Positions 1 to 9,580 of a DNA stretch of 64,000 nt are shown one piece after another. The stretch's first letter is position 1; each line of letters opens with the position of its first letter. The stretch is from Pontibacter virosus (GTDB lineage: Bacteria > Bacteroidota > Bacteroidia > Cytophagales > Hymenobacteraceae). Below the pieces are notes generated by a model, which worked only from the letters and a program-made list of their open reading frames with translations, was not told where the DNA came from and did no database searches. The DNA lies in contig NZ_QEKI01000019.1 in NCBI RefSeq assembly GCF_003096355.1, positions 19,293-83,292 of the forward strand. Reading direction: 5' to 3'. The position numbers were made by a program, and so were the translations under genes.

Positions 1-1201
1 CCCAGGCGAGTTCTACGCCCTTCCGCAGTCGCCACAAACCTTCAAGCAATTGCTGATGGTGTCGGGTTTCGATAAGTACTACCAGATCGTGAAGTGCTTC
101 CGCGACGAAGATTTGCGTGCCGACCGCCAGCCGGAATTCACCCAGATCGACTGCGAGCTCTCTTTCGTGACGCAGGAAGACATCCTGAACACGTTTGAAG
201 GTTTGATCCGCCACTTGTTCCTGAAAGTGAAAGGCGTGCACATCGAGAAACTGCCGCGCATGACGTATGCCGATGCGATGAAGTTTTACGGTTCCGACAA
301 GCCGGACACCCGCTTCGACATGCGTTTTGTGGAGCTGAATCCGCTGGTGAAGAACAAAGGGTTCAAGGTGTTTGATGATGCTGAGCTCGTAGTAGGTATA
401 AACGCGAAAGGTGCGGCCAGCTATACCCGTAAGCAACTCGACGAGCTGACCGATTTCGTGAAGCGTCCGCAGATTGGTGCCACCGGTTTGGTGTACGCCC
501 GCGTGCAGGAAGACGGCTCTGTGAAGTCATCTGTAGATAAGTTCTATACTCCGGAAGACCTGCAGGTATTGGCTACGGCTTTCAACGCTCAGCCAGGCGA
601 CCTGATCTTGGTACTGGCCGGTGGCAAAGACAAGACCCGTAAAGCCCTGAACGAGCTGCGTCTGGAGATGGGTGAGCGTATGGGATTGCGTGACAAAAAC
701 GTATTCTCACCGCTGTGGGTAGTGGACTTCCCGCTGCTGGAGTGGAACGAGGACAGCAACCGTTTCCATGCCATGCACCATCCGTTTACCTCTCCGAAGC
801 CAGAAGACCTGGAGTTGATCGATGACCGCCCGGGTGACATCCGTGCCAATGCCTATGACATGGTGATCAATGGTGTGGAAGTGGGCGGTGGCTCAATCCG
901 TATCCATGACCGTCGTCTGCAAGAGCAAATGTTCCGCCTGTTGGGCTTCAGCAATGACGAAGCCAAAGCACAATTTGGCTTCCTGATGGACGCCTTTGAG
1001 TACGGTGCGCCGCCACACGGTGGCATCGCCTTCGGCTTCGATCGCCTCTGCTCACTCTTCGGCGGCTCCGACTCCATCCGCGACTACATTGCCTTCCCGA
1101 AAAACAACTCAGGCCGCGATGTAATGATCGACGCACCTTCTCCTATTGCGCATGCACAGTTAGATGAACTGCATATTAAGATGAAGAGCCTGCCTTCGTA
1201 A
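1..1201 (+). CDS. aspS: Aspartyl-tRNA synthetase, C-terminal part (cut by window edge)
   Basis: Charges tRNA-Asp with aspartate in the cytoplasm. The open frame is already running at base 2, so the N-terminal anticodon-binding domain lies outside the window. Visible in order are the class II motif 2 region (FRDEDLRADRQPEF, bases about 95-150), the GAD insertion domain typical of bacterial-type AspRS (about 330-640), and motif 3 (GIAFGFDR, about 1020-1045) before a short tail ending at TAA 1199-1201. About 400 codons are present of the usual 580-600. The ATG at base 50 is internal, not the start. A hairpin terminator follows directly. Identity is secure; whether the enzyme is discriminating or non-discriminating cannot be told from this part. 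Confidence 0.97.
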   Translation, partial: PGEFYALPQSPQTFKQLLMVSGFDKYYQIVKCFRDEDLRADRQPEFTQIDCELSFVTQEDILNTFEGLIRHLFLKVKGVHIEKLPRMTYADAMKFYGSDKPDTRFDMRFVELNPLVKNKGFKVFDDAELVVGINAKGAASYTRKQLDELTDFVKRPQIGATGLVYARVQEDGSVKSSVDKFYTPEDLQVLATAFNAQPGDLILVLAGGKDKTRKALNELRLEMGERMGLRDKNVFSPLWVVDFPLLEWNEDSNRFHAMHHPFTSPKPEDLELIDDRPGDIRANAYDMVINGVEVGGGSIRIHDRRLQEQMFRLLGFSNDEAKAQFGFLMDAFEYGAPPHGGIAFGFDRLCSLFGGSDSIRDYIAFPKNNSGRDVMIDAPSPIAHAQLDELHIKMKSLPS

Positions 1202-1220
1202 GGTATAGGTTGAAATATTG

Positions 1221-1255
1221 AAAAGGCTGTTCGTGAGGACAGCCTTTTTATTTTT
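1221..1255 (+). terminator. Rho-independent terminator of aspS
   Basis: Stem GGCTGT / ACAGCC with an 8-base loop, followed by TTTTTATTTTT, 20 bases after the aspS stop. Confidence 0.85.
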
Positions 1256-1752
1256 GTCAGAATCAGGATTTTCAGGTTTAAAGGATTGACAGGATTTTTG
1301 TGCATGATTAACATCCCCCTGCCTCCTTCGAAGGGGGACTTTCTGCCGTTGCATAATTCTATTGTATAAGCTTTGTAGTTGCATGAGTTCTATTGCTTTG
1401 CCGGGTCAAACCACCCCTGCCCCTCCTTATCCAAGGAGGGGAGTCTGTAATTGCCAATTATCAGGTATAGGCTCTGTGGCACCTGTCACACACCACTGGC
1501 AGGTATAGCAAGACTAATTTGCACTGGACCTACGAAGTAAATTACCTGGGCCCAGTGCACCAAATGACGCTCCACTGTTTGAGCGTTCAGCGAGTGGGGG
1601 TAGGGGCCATCGATTTGGAGCGTCTTGACCTTTTTGCTTACTTTTTGTGTCAAGACAAAAAGTGAGTGCCCGCCGCACAGGCGAAGCTACAAAGCAACAT
1701 AGTTTGCTATACCTGCAACAGCCGCAGCTACGCCAGCAAGGTATAGACAAAC
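1256..1752. other. Gene-free spacer with degenerate dispersed repeats
   Basis: About 500 bases between two converging terminators. No convincing gene: the short open frames lack family features and run through repeats. It holds a stretch resembling repeated AATCAGGATTT / GGATTGACAGGAT text (about 1260-1295), a CCTCCTT/AAGGGGG hairpin near 1320-1335, the hairpin repeat at 1395-1460, a G-rich element at 1596-1608, an inverted repeat around TTTTTGTGTCAAGACAAAAAG near 1640, and several AGGTATA words. Confidence 0.6.
1395..1460 (+). repeat. Dispersed hairpin repeat, copy 1
   Basis: Contains CCGGGTCAAACC, then a perfect 9-bp stem CCCCTCCTT / AAGGAGGGG (1420-1428 and 1433-1441, loop ATCC), then AGTCTGTAATT. 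A second copy in the same orientation lies at 17040-17100 with the same flanks but a changed stem that still pairs. Confidence 0.6.
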
Positions 1753-1788
1753 AAAAAAAGCGGCTGCCCTTCCAAAGAGCAGCCGCTT
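1753..1788 (-). terminator. Terminator of the nuoKLMN unit
   Basis: Stem GCGGCTGC (1760-1767) / GCAGCCGC (1779-1786) with flanking A/T pairs. Read on the minus strand it is followed by a run of seven T, about 20 bases past the nuoN stop. Confidence 0.85.
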
Positions 1789-1807
1789 CCTATATCTCAG
1801 CTATACC

Positions 1808-3199
1808 TTATAGCACACCACTTAACAGTGCAGGCGCTATACCTAGCAGAATCGTTAAGGCAGTAATGATAATCAGCATGGCATTGATAAAACTGGTTGA
1901 TTTGATAGCAGTATGGCCCTCAGCAACAGGGTGCAGGTACATGGCAATCACTACACGGAAGTAGTAGTAGATACCCACCGCAGCCAGAATCACCGCTACT
2001 ACAATCAGCCACATCATATTGGGTTGTTCGATCAGGGCGGAGAACACAAAGAACTTACCGAAGAAACCAGCCGTCAGCGGTATACCTGCCAGCGACAGCA
2101 TCGCCACGGCTACCGAGAAAGCCAGCAATGGATTCGTTTTGCCGAGGCCGTTGAAGGCTTCGTAGTTCTCGCTCTGACGCTGTCTTGATACAAGCTGCAG
2201 CACACCGAAAGCGGCGATCGAAGCAGTAGAGTAAGCGAAAGAGTAGAACAGGATAGCAGAAGTAGACAAATTGTTGAAAGCAAGCAGCGTCATCAGCAGG
2301 TAGCCTGCGTGCGAGATACTGGAGTAAGCCAGCATACGCTTCATGCTTTGCTGCACCACCGCGCCTACGTTACCAATCAGGAGCGACAGTACGATAATGG
2401 CTACCAGCGTTGGCATCCAGCCTGGGTAGGAAGCAGCAAAGGCAGCATCCATCAGCTTGTAGAAAGCAGCCACACCAGCCGTCTTCACGACAGTTGACAT
2501 GTAGGCCGTCCATACCGTTGGCGTACCTTCGTACACGTCAGGTGTCCAGAAGTGGAAAGGAGCAGCGGAAACTTTGAAAGAGATACCGATGATGATGATC
2601 AACACACCCAACATGAACATCACGTTGTTCACACCACCTGTGCCCAGGGCTTCGGCTGAACCGGCAATCTCGGCGATGTTAAACGTGCCTGTCGCACCGT
2701 ATACCATCACGATACCAAACAGCATCACACCTGTGAAGAAAGAACCCATCAGGAAGTACTTCAGTGCAGCTTCCGCAGAGCGCATGCTTTGCTTGTCGCT
2801 ACCGGCCAGCACGTACATGGCAATCGAGAGAATCTCTATACCTATGAACAGCATCAGCATGTTGTTGTAGCTTACCATCATGATGGCGCCCACCAGCGAG
2901 AACAGAATCAGGGCGTAAAGTTCGCCGATGTTTTCGTCGTTGCGGGTGATGTAGTGCTGCGTGAAAGGAAGAATCAGGAGCGTCGAAAGCACCATGATAC
3001 CTGTGAAAGCCACCGCGAAATTGTCGATGGTAATCATGTTATCGAAGTAGCTCTTGGTGTCGTTCCAGTCAAGTAGGTTGATGCCGAATACGATCGCTAA
3101 AAACAGCAGCGACAGCGGCAACAGAATTCTTTTAGATTTCAGGAAACCTACAAAGAGGTTGATAATCCCAAATCCAGATAGAAGTATAATCGAAATCAT
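1808..3199 (-). CDS. nuoN: NADH-quinone oxidoreductase subunit N
   Basis: Membrane proton-pumping subunit of complex I, related to Mrp antiporters. The 463-residue protein is almost entirely hydrophobic helices (13-14 predicted by eye). It carries the family's key charged residues: Glu122 in IEILS, Lys147 in ALKYF, and Lys209 in the FKVSAAPFHFWTPDVYEG motif (about 207-224). Slightly shorter than E. coli NuoN (485). Last gene of the cluster: 28 bases after nuoM and followed by a strong terminator. Confidence 0.96.
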   Translation of the reverse strand: MISIILLSGFGIINLFVGFLKSKRILLPLSLLFLAIVFGINLLDWNDTKSYFDNMITIDNFAVAFTGIMVLSTLLILPFTQHYITRNDENIGELYALILFSLVGAIMMVSYNNMLMLFIGIEILSIAMYVLAGSDKQSMRSAEAALKYFLMGSFFTGVMLFGIVMVYGATGTFNIAEIAGSAEALGTGGVNNVMFMLGVLIIIIGISFKVSAAPFHFWTPDVYEGTPTVWTAYMSTVVKTAGVAAFYKLMDAAFAASYPGWMPTLVAIIVLSLLIGNVGAVVQQSMKRMLAYSSISHAGYLLMTLLAFNNLSTSAILFYSFAYSTASIAAFGVLQLVSRQRQSENYEAFNGLGKTNPLLAFSVAVAMLSLAGIPLTAGFFGKFFVFSALIEQPNMMWLIVVAVILAAVGIYYYFRVVIAMYLHPVAEGHTAIKSTSFINAMLIIITALTILLGIAPALLSGVL

Positions 3200-3227
3200 G
3201 TCGTTTATTATCGTTTCTTTTTGCGGA

Positions 3228-4688
3228 CTATCGGTTGATAATGCTCAGCAGCTGTCCAACCGCAGGCTCTGAAATGCTCAGGAAAGTGTTCGGGAACAAA
3301 CCAATCCAGAAGACCATGATCACCAGTGGAATCAAAACAGCTTTCTCGTGGAAGGTCAGGTCAGCGAAGCTCTCGGTAGCCTCTGACTTCGTGCCGAACA
3401 TCACGCCCTGGAACATACGCAGCATGTATACCGCTGCCAGTATAATGGTCATACCAGCCACAGCGCCGAAGATGTAGTTGTACTGGAACACGCTAGACAG
3501 CAACAGGAACTCGCCGATGAAACCGTTTGTAAGCGGAAGCGCTACAGAACCCATCAACAGAATCAGGAACATGATCGAAAGCGCTGGTGTGGTCTGGGTG
3601 ATGCCGCCCAGGTTGGAAATTTCTCTCGTGTTCGTTCTGCGGAAAATGATGTCGATGATGAAGAATAGGCCTACCACATTGATACCGTGGCTCAGCATCT
3701 GAATCATGCCGCCTTGCAGACCTTGCTCGTTCAGCGTGAAGATACCCGCCGCGATCAGGCCCACGTGTGCGATAGACGAATAAGCGATCAGGCGCTTCAG
3801 GTCATGCTGGCGGATGGCGATGATAGAACCGTAGATGATACCAATGATAGACAGTACCAGCACCGTGTCAGCCCACTGGCTTACACCAAGCGGCACAACT
3901 GGCAGCAACCAGCGAATAACGCCATAGATACCCATTTTGAGCATGATACCGGCCAGCAACATTGTCGCCTGCGTAGGAGACTCGGTATAGGTATCCGGCT
4001 GCCAGGTATGGAATGGGAAAACAGGCATTTTGATGGCGAAGGCAAGGAACAGGAACCAGAAGATCCAGCTCTGCGTCGCGCTGTCCATCGTCAGTTGGTA
4101 GAAGGCGTTCACATTAGACGAGTGCGCTGCCAGTTCTGTGCCAGCCGTCTGGAAGTACAGGTATATAAACGCGGCCAGCATGAAGAGCGAACCGAAAATC
4201 GTATAGATAAAGAACTTAAACGTAACCGGTATTCTGCGTGCACCGCCCCAGATGGCCGCGATGAAGTAAATCGGAATCAGGGCCACTTCCCAGAAGAAGT
4301 AGAACAGGAACGCGTCCATCGACACAAACACACCAATCAGACCCGTCTGCATGAACAGCACCAGCGCGTAAAACACGTGTGGGTTCTTGTAGTCATGTTT
4401 GAAGGAAGAAAGCACGATAAGCGGCACCAGGAAGGTCGTCAGGAGCACCATCAGGAGGCTAATGCCGTCCATGCCGATGCTGAAGCCTATACCTGCACGC
4501 TCCACCCACGGCGTGTCGATGGCGAACTGTGTGGTGGCGTCCGGAACAAAGTTTACGGTTGCAAACAGGGCAATGGCAAACTCAACAAGTGTTGCTATAA
4601 AAGCCACTTTCTTGGCACCTTCGCCTTTTATCAGCAGCACCAGCAGTGCAGCTAGGGCAGGCCAGAAAAGTAATAGAGCTGTAATCAT
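3228..4688 (-). CDS. nuoM: NADH-quinone oxidoreductase subunit M
   Basis: Antiporter-like proton-pumping subunit of complex I. The 486-residue, roughly 14-helix protein has the conserved Glu134 (FFWEVALIP), Lys158 (FKFFIY) and Lys220 followed by MPVFPFHTW, the usual NuoM signature. It starts 12 bases after the nuoL stop. The minus-strand product is certain; a 322-codon open frame on the plus strand here is a composition shadow. Confidence 0.97.
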   Translation of the reverse strand: MITALLLFWPALAALLVLLIKGEGAKKVAFIATLVEFAIALFATVNFVPDATTQFAIDTPWVERAGIGFSIGMDGISLLMVLLTTFLVPLIVLSSFKHDYKNPHVFYALVLFMQTGLIGVFVSMDAFLFYFFWEVALIPIYFIAAIWGGARRIPVTFKFFIYTIFGSLFMLAAFIYLYFQTAGTELAAHSSNVNAFYQLTMDSATQSWIFWFLFLAFAIKMPVFPFHTWQPDTYTESPTQATMLLAGIMLKMGIYGVIRWLLPVVPLGVSQWADTVLVLSIIGIIYGSIIAIRQHDLKRLIAYSSIAHVGLIAAGIFTLNEQGLQGGMIQMLSHGINVVGLFFIIDIIFRRTNTREISNLGGITQTTPALSIMFLILLMGSVALPLTNGFIGEFLLLSSVFQYNYIFGAVAGMTIILAAVYMLRMFQGVMFGTKSEATESFADLTFHEKAVLIPLVIMVFWIGLFPNTFLSISEPAVGQLLSIINR

Positions 4689-4700
4689 CTTCTTAGAACC

Positions 4701-6662
4701 TTAACCGATAAAGAAGTTTAAAAATAGAATCAGGACAATGCTGGCTACCATCACAAACACATAGAAACCAGTTACGCCACTCTGTGTCTGGCGCAGCACG
4801 CGGCCGCTCGCCATCACCAATTTGCCAAAGCCGTTGACAATTCCGTCCACCACAACCACGTCCACGAAGCGGTGCAGGGCAGTCGACAGCGCCATCACTG
4901 GGCGAACAAACACGGTATCGTAAATTTCGTCGATGTAGTATTTGTTGTAGATCAGGTTGTGGATAGGAGACAGGCGCGTTCCTTCCGGAACCGGCACTGT
5001 TTCTCTCTTCACATACATGATGTAAGCAATGATAATGGCGATGATGGAAACCACAACCGACACACCCATCAGGATGTATTCAGTGGCATGGTCGATGTGT
5101 GCAGGTTCAAGTGCCGTAGCGTTGGCCTGTCGCGCAAAGTTGTAGATCGGCGACAGGAAGTTACCCAGGGTATGCGTGTCGCTAAACACGGCTGGCAGGC
5201 CGATGAAACCACCTACTGTGGAAAGGATAGCCAGTACGATCAGCGGAATGGTCATGGAAGAAGGCGACTCGTGCAGGTGCGAGCGCTGTGCTTCCGTGCC
5301 ACGGAACTTGCCGAAGAAAGTCAGGAACAGGAGGCGGAACATGTAGAAAGCCGTCATGAACGAAGCCAGCAGGCCAAGTCCCCACATCAGTCTGTTGTGC
5401 TCCCATACATGCGCCAGCAATTCGTCTTTCGAGAAGAAACCGGCAAACGGCGGTATACCTGAAATAGCGAGTGTACCGATCAGGAAGGTGATGAAGGTAA
5501 CCGGCAGCCATTTGCGCAGGCCACCCATGTTGCGTATATCCTGTTCGTTGCTCACTGCGTGAATTACAGAACCAGCACCCAGGAACAGGAGCGCTTTGAA
5601 GAACGCATGCGTGAGTACGTGGAAGATAGAAGAAGAGAAGGCCATCACACCCAGCGCCAGGAACATAAAGCCCAGCTGCGATACAGTAGAGTAAGCCAGT
5701 ACTTTCTTGATGTCATTCTGCGCCAGACCAATGGTAGCGGCCACCAGGGCAGTGATCAAACCGATGATGGCGATAAACTCCATCGTGGTTGGGGCCAGTA
5801 CATACAGCACGTTCGAGCGGAGCACCATGTAGATACCCGCCGTCACCATGGTCGCGGCGTGAATCAGGGCCGAAACAGGCGTAGGGCCCGCCATCGCGTC
5901 AGGAAGCCACGTGAACAAAGGGATCTGCGCACTCTTACCCATTGCACCTACAAAAAGGAGCATCGTAATCGCGATCATCACACCGCTGTCCGTCATGCCC
6001 GACATCTGCGAAGCTGAAAGGAACACTTCCGGGTAGCTCACGCTGCCGAAGGTAATGAAAATCAGGAAAATGCCCAACAGGAAGCCCAGGTCACCTATAC
6101 GGTTCATGATGAAGGCTTTCTTCGCGGCATTGTTATAGTTGTGGTTTTTGTTCCAGAAACCGATCAGCAGGTAGGAGCAGAGGCCCACACCTTCCCAGCC
6201 CACGAACATCATCACGTAGTTAGAGCCCATCACGAGCAGCAACATCGAGAACATGAACAGATTGAGGTAGGCGAAGAACTTGCCGTAACCTTCGTCGTGG
6301 CTCATGTAGCCCGCTGAGTACACATGGATCAAGAAACCGATGCCTGTCACCATCAGCAGCATAAGCAGGGTGAGCTGGTCAATCATGAACGAGAAACCGA
6401 TCTCGAGGCTGCCTACCGAGAACCAGTTGTACAGGTCCACAATGTAAGGGCGGCTGCCATTGGAAGTGAAGTCGATGAACAGGTATACCGAGATCAGGAA
6501 CGAGGCCAGCACCGTGCCAGAGCCCAGCAGCCCCACAAGGGCCTTGGGCAATTTGCGGTTGCCAAGTCCGTTAATCAGAAAGCCGATGAACGGCAGGAGC
6601 GGAACAAGCAAACACAGCAGCGCCATTTCCTGGTTGTTGAAGGGCATTACTACTTCTTGCAT
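4701..6662 (-). CDS. nuoL: NADH-quinone oxidoreductase subunit L
   Basis: Largest antiporter-like subunit of complex I, carrying the long lateral helix. 653 residues, normal length. Recognisable segments include WEGVGLCSYLLIGFW (near 155), KSAQIPLFTWLPDAMAGPTP (near 240) and the C-terminal membrane anchor ending LILFLNFFIG. Two in-frame starts are possible: ATG at 6662 (MQEVV) or ATG at 6647 (MPFNNQ). The second has a purine-rich AAGAAG just upstream and may be the real one. nuoK ends 46 bases upstream. Confidence 0.97.
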   Translation of the reverse strand: MQEVVMPFNNQEMALLCLLVPLLPFIGFLINGLGNRKLPKALVGLLGSGTVLASFLISVYLFIDFTSNGSRPYIVDLYNWFSVGSLEIGFSFMIDQLTLLMLLMVTGIGFLIHVYSAGYMSHDEGYGKFFAYLNLFMFSMLLLVMGSNYVMMFVGWEGVGLCSYLLIGFWNKNHNYNNAAKKAFIMNRIGDLGFLLGIFLIFITFGSVSYPEVFLSASQMSGMTDSGVMIAITMLLFVGAMGKSAQIPLFTWLPDAMAGPTPVSALIHAATMVTAGIYMVLRSNVLYVLAPTTMEFIAIIGLITALVAATIGLAQNDIKKVLAYSTVSQLGFMFLALGVMAFSSSIFHVLTHAFFKALLFLGAGSVIHAVSNEQDIRNMGGLRKWLPVTFITFLIGTLAISGIPPFAGFFSKDELLAHVWEHNRLMWGLGLLASFMTAFYMFRLLFLTFFGKFRGTEAQRSHLHESPSSMTIPLIVLAILSTVGGFIGLPAVFSDTHTLGNFLSPIYNFARQANATALEPAHIDHATEYILMGVSVVVSIIAIIIAYIMYVKRETVPVPEGTRLSPIHNLIYNKYYIDEIYDTVFVRPVMALSTALHRFVDVVVVDGIVNGFGKLVMASGRVLRQTQSGVTGFYVFVMVASIVLILFLNFFIG

Positions 6663-6708
6663 TTAGCGTATGATTTAGTTAAGCTATTCAAATTATTTAG
6701 GTGTGCGG

Positions 6709-7038
6709 CTACCACTTCAGGTAGTTCAGCAATTGCACATCCGTCGAGCGGATATTGCGGTAAATCATCACGATGATGGCCAGACCAACCGTTACTTCCG
6801 CTGCTGCCACTGCCATGATGAAGAACACGAAAATCTGTCCGTTCGGGTCAGAGCGATAAGACGACAAGGCGACCATCAGCAAGTTCACGGCATTGAGCAT
6901 CAGCTCGACGCACATGAAAATAACAATCGCGTTTCGTCTGGTGAGAACCCCTATCACGCCAATGGCGAAAAGGGCGGTGCTGAAGTAGAGGTAAAATTCT
7001 AACGGGATGGTTCTGATTACATCAGGCATTTGGTTCAT
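6709..7038 (-). CDS. nuoK: NADH-quinone oxidoreductase subunit K
   Basis: Small three-helix membrane subunit of complex I. 109 residues, with the two conserved membrane glutamates Glu45 (MCVELMLNA) and Glu81 (AAAEVTVGL), which correspond to the proton-path glutamates of the family. It is the first gene of the second nuo unit: its 5' side faces a divergent lipoprotein gene rather than nuoJ, and a good -7 promoter element lies about 55 bases upstream. Confidence 0.97.
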   Translation of the reverse strand: MNQMPDVIRTIPLEFYLYFSTALFAIGVIGVLTRRNAIVIFMCVELMLNAVNLLMVALSSYRSDPNGQIFVFFIMAVAAAEVTVGLAIIVMIYRNIRSTDVQLLNYLKW

Positions 7039-7091
7039 CGTCTGAGTGGCTGAACGTATTACTGGTAAATTACAATTCTGAAATCAAGTCG

Positions 7092-7122
7092 CAAAGTTAT
7101 CCCCATTTTTGTAAAATCCATA
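7092..7122 (-). promoter_or_regulatory. Likely promoter of nuoKLMN
   Basis: On the minus strand the -7 element TAACTTTG (7092-7099) matches TAnnTTTG exactly. Nineteen bases upstream is TATG where TTTG is expected, a 3 of 4 match. Start of transcription is inferred near 7086, giving a leader of about 48 bases before nuoK. Confidence 0.6.
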
Positions 7123-7221
7123 ACATATTTCTAATCTTCTTGGGTGGATTTCGCCAAATCCGGTCTTCTAGAAAGATTTATATTTTTAAAGCCGCTGGTC
7201 GCGCCATGTTATGGCTCCTTT

Positions 7222-7396
7222 TATACCTTGCATATGCTTATTGCGTAGGTATAAATTCTGCTGCCAGCTTAGTTTTTGTCAACTTATATGGCTGCTGTCA
7301 CTCGTATACCTTGTATGCCTTCTCCTATAGTTGGCCTTTGCTATACCTAATTTTGCGTTCAATTTCTATGAATCGATTTTTTGGTCTCTTATACCT
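7222..7396. repeat. Cluster of five AGGTATA/TATACCT words
   Basis: Sites at 7222-7228, 7247-7253, 7305-7311, 7342-7348 and 7390-7396 in both orientations, in the divergent region between nuoK and the lipoprotein gene and running into its first codons. One abuts the -7 element TAATTTTG. Confidence 0.7.
7348..7355 (+). promoter_or_regulatory. Possible -7 element of the lipoprotein gene
   Basis: TAATTTTG matches TAnnTTTG and is preceded by TATACC, as in the nuoA promoter. No TTTG is found at the expected -33 spacing, and the leader would be only about 7-10 bases, so this is tentative. Confidence 0.35.
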
Positions 7397-8420
7397 TGCC
7401 CTGCTGTCTCTGTCGTTGCCTTCGTGCCAACAGCCTTCCGCTAGCTTAAGCAACGGACCCGCTCTATCTGAACTCCATATGAAAGCCACCATTACACAAA
7501 CTTTGCACTATGACAACGTGCCTTCCGCCTCGGGCCTCGAGCTACTGGGCGACCACTATTATGTTGTCGGAGATGATTCGCCCTATCTGTATCGACTTGA
7601 CAAAAACTTTCGGTTGGAATCGCAAGAAGCCATCTTCGACACGACGGGTTTTGGGAGCGGTCGTATTGCCAAAGATGAAAAAGTGGACCTGGAAGGTCTA
7701 ACGCTTCTGCAACACCAGGGCAAACCCTACCTTTTGATGATGGGCTCCGGCTCAGCACCCGCCCGCCGCAAAGCCTACCTCTACAACATCTGCGGCGATG
7801 ACATTTGCCGGGAAGGAGCGGGGGGGCATGGGGCCAAAACAGTTGACCTTGACCAACTCTACCAGCAACTTGAACAGGAAGCCGATACCCTGGGCGGAAG
7901 TTTGCTCAACATTGAAGGCGTAGCTGCTGGGCACGGGAAACTATACCTGTTGCAGCGGGCCATCGGCACAGGTCAGAATGTGCTGATTTCTTACCGGCTA
8001 TCGGAGTTTATACCTTTCCTGTTAGGAGAAACCGACGCGCAACTGCCGCAGCCTGAGTTAAGTTATTTCCGTCTGCCCGGCCTAAAAGACCTGCAAGCCG
8101 GTTTCTCAGGCGCCTATGTGTACGACGACAAGCTGTTCTTCACCGCTTCCCTGGAAAACACCAGCGACGCCTATGCTGACGGCGAAGTGCTCGGAAGTTA
8201 TATCGGTTATATCCCGTTCACGTGGGTAGGCAAGCAAGATACGCTGCAGATTCCCACCACGCCTATTTTGCAAGCGGATGGCAATCCCTATACTGGCAAG
8301 GCGGAATCCCTGGTAGTACAGAAGCGGGAAGGTAAGGGCAGGTATAAACTGGTCGTAGTTTCGGATGATGATCAGGGTGGGTCTGAGTTGTTTGAGGTGA
8401 TGTTGAGTATGGAGCAATAA
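7368..8420 (+). CDS. Uncharacterised lipoprotein inserted in the nuo cluster
   Basis: Function unknown. Starting at ATG 7368 gives 350 residues with a lipoprotein signal (hydrophobic stretch, then SLPSC; Cys at about residue 20), so it is predicted to be anchored in the outer or inner membrane. The in-frame upstream extension to 7140 would bury the signal and is rejected. The mature part has repeated pieces such as SGLELLGDHYYVVGDDSPYLYRLD and LEGLTLL, which suggest a beta-propeller-like fold. A match to the DUF6929 group is possible from memory but unverified. It lies between nuoK and nuoJ on the opposite strand and shares a two-way terminator with nuoJ. Confidence 0.75.
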   Translation: MNRFFGLLYLALLSLSLPSCQQPSASLSNGPALSELHMKATITQTLHYDNVPSASGLELLGDHYYVVGDDSPYLYRLDKNFRLESQEAIFDTTGFGSGRIAKDEKVDLEGLTLLQHQGKPYLLMMGSGSAPARRKAYLYNICGDDICREGAGGHGAKTVDLDQLYQQLEQEADTLGGSLLNIEGVAAGHGKLYLLQRAIGTGQNVLISYRLSEFIPFLLGETDAQLPQPELSYFRLPGLKDLQAGFSGAYVYDDKLFFTASLENTSDAYADGEVLGSYIGYIPFTWVGKQDTLQIPTTPILQADGNPYTGKAESLVVQKREGKGRYKLVVVSDDDQGGSELFEVMLSMEQ

Positions 8421-8449
8421 AAAAGCCAGCGCTTTTCAGCACTGGCTTT
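8421..8449. terminator. Two-way terminator between the lipoprotein gene and nuoJ
   Basis: Stem GCCAGCGC (8425-8432) / GCACTGGC (8439-8446), one mismatch. It overlaps the end of the lipoprotein gene and lies 26 bases past the nuoJ stop. The minus-strand T run (six) is better than the plus-strand one (TTTCTC), so it probably ends the nuoA-J transcript. Confidence 0.75.
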
Positions 8450-8474
8450 CTCTATTCTTAAAGCTATACCTCGA

Positions 8475-8993
8475 TTAGAAGTTTTGTTCTCCTGTTTCGC
8501 GTTTGCCAATCATTACGGCGCCTACCATCGACACCAGGAACAGTACCGCTACCAGCTGGAACGGCAGCATGTACTTGGTGAAAAGCACTTTGCCCAGGTT
8601 CTCTACCATACCTACCTGCGATTCATAAGTGGCTGGGTCCGGGTGCCCGAGCGTCACATCTTTCAGAGCGGCTACTACTACCGTAAAGAGCAAACCACCT
8701 GCCACAGTACCCGCTATTTTAGCCAGCACATTTCGTTTGATAGTTCCTTCCACGTTTTTACCTGTGTTGATGAACATCAGTACGAACAGGAAGAGTACCA
8801 TGATAGCCCCTGCATACACGATGATGTTCACTGCTGCCAAAAACTGGGCATTCAGCAGGATGTAGTGAGCTGATATAGTGAAAAACGTCAGGATCAGGAA
8901 GATAACGCTGAACACGGGGTTCTTGGAAATAACAACCATGATGGCGCAAAGCAGCGTTAGCGATGCGAAGAAGAAAAACAGGCTTTCTGTCAT
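8475..8993 (-). CDS. nuoJ: NADH-quinone oxidoreductase subunit J
   Basis: Membrane subunit of complex I beside NuoK in the proton path. 172 residues, five hydrophobic helices, with the NuoJ pattern NIIVYAGAIMVLFLFVLM in the third. It starts 4 bases after the nuoI stop, so translation is probably coupled. Last gene of the first nuo unit. Confidence 0.96.
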   Translation of the reverse strand: MTESLFFFFASLTLLCAIMVVISKNPVFSVIFLILTFFTISAHYILLNAQFLAAVNIIVYAGAIMVLFLFVLMFINTGKNVEGTIKRNVLAKIAGTVAGGLLFTVVVAALKDVTLGHPDPATYESQVGMVENLGKVLFTKYMLPFQLVAVLFLVSMVGAVMIGKRETGEQNF

Positions 8994-8997
8994 CGGA

Positions 8998-9507
<510 letters not shown>

Positions 9508-9580
9508 TGTATCTCGATTATGATTGCTGTCTATGCCGTCTGTCTATAACAGCCCTTAGCATGGCAGCATTCAAATGTCG

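Noticed and set aside
1647..1964. 105-codon plus-strand frame overlapping nuoN
   Set aside because: Runs from spacer repeats through the nuoN terminator into antisense nuoN.
3687..4655. 322-codon open frame opposite nuoM
   Set aside because: Composition shadow rich in His, Gln and Arg, fully covered by a certain nuoM.
7140..7367. N-terminal extension of the nuo-region lipoprotein
   Set aside because: Begins at TTG and would bury the lipoprotein signal that starts at ATG 7368.
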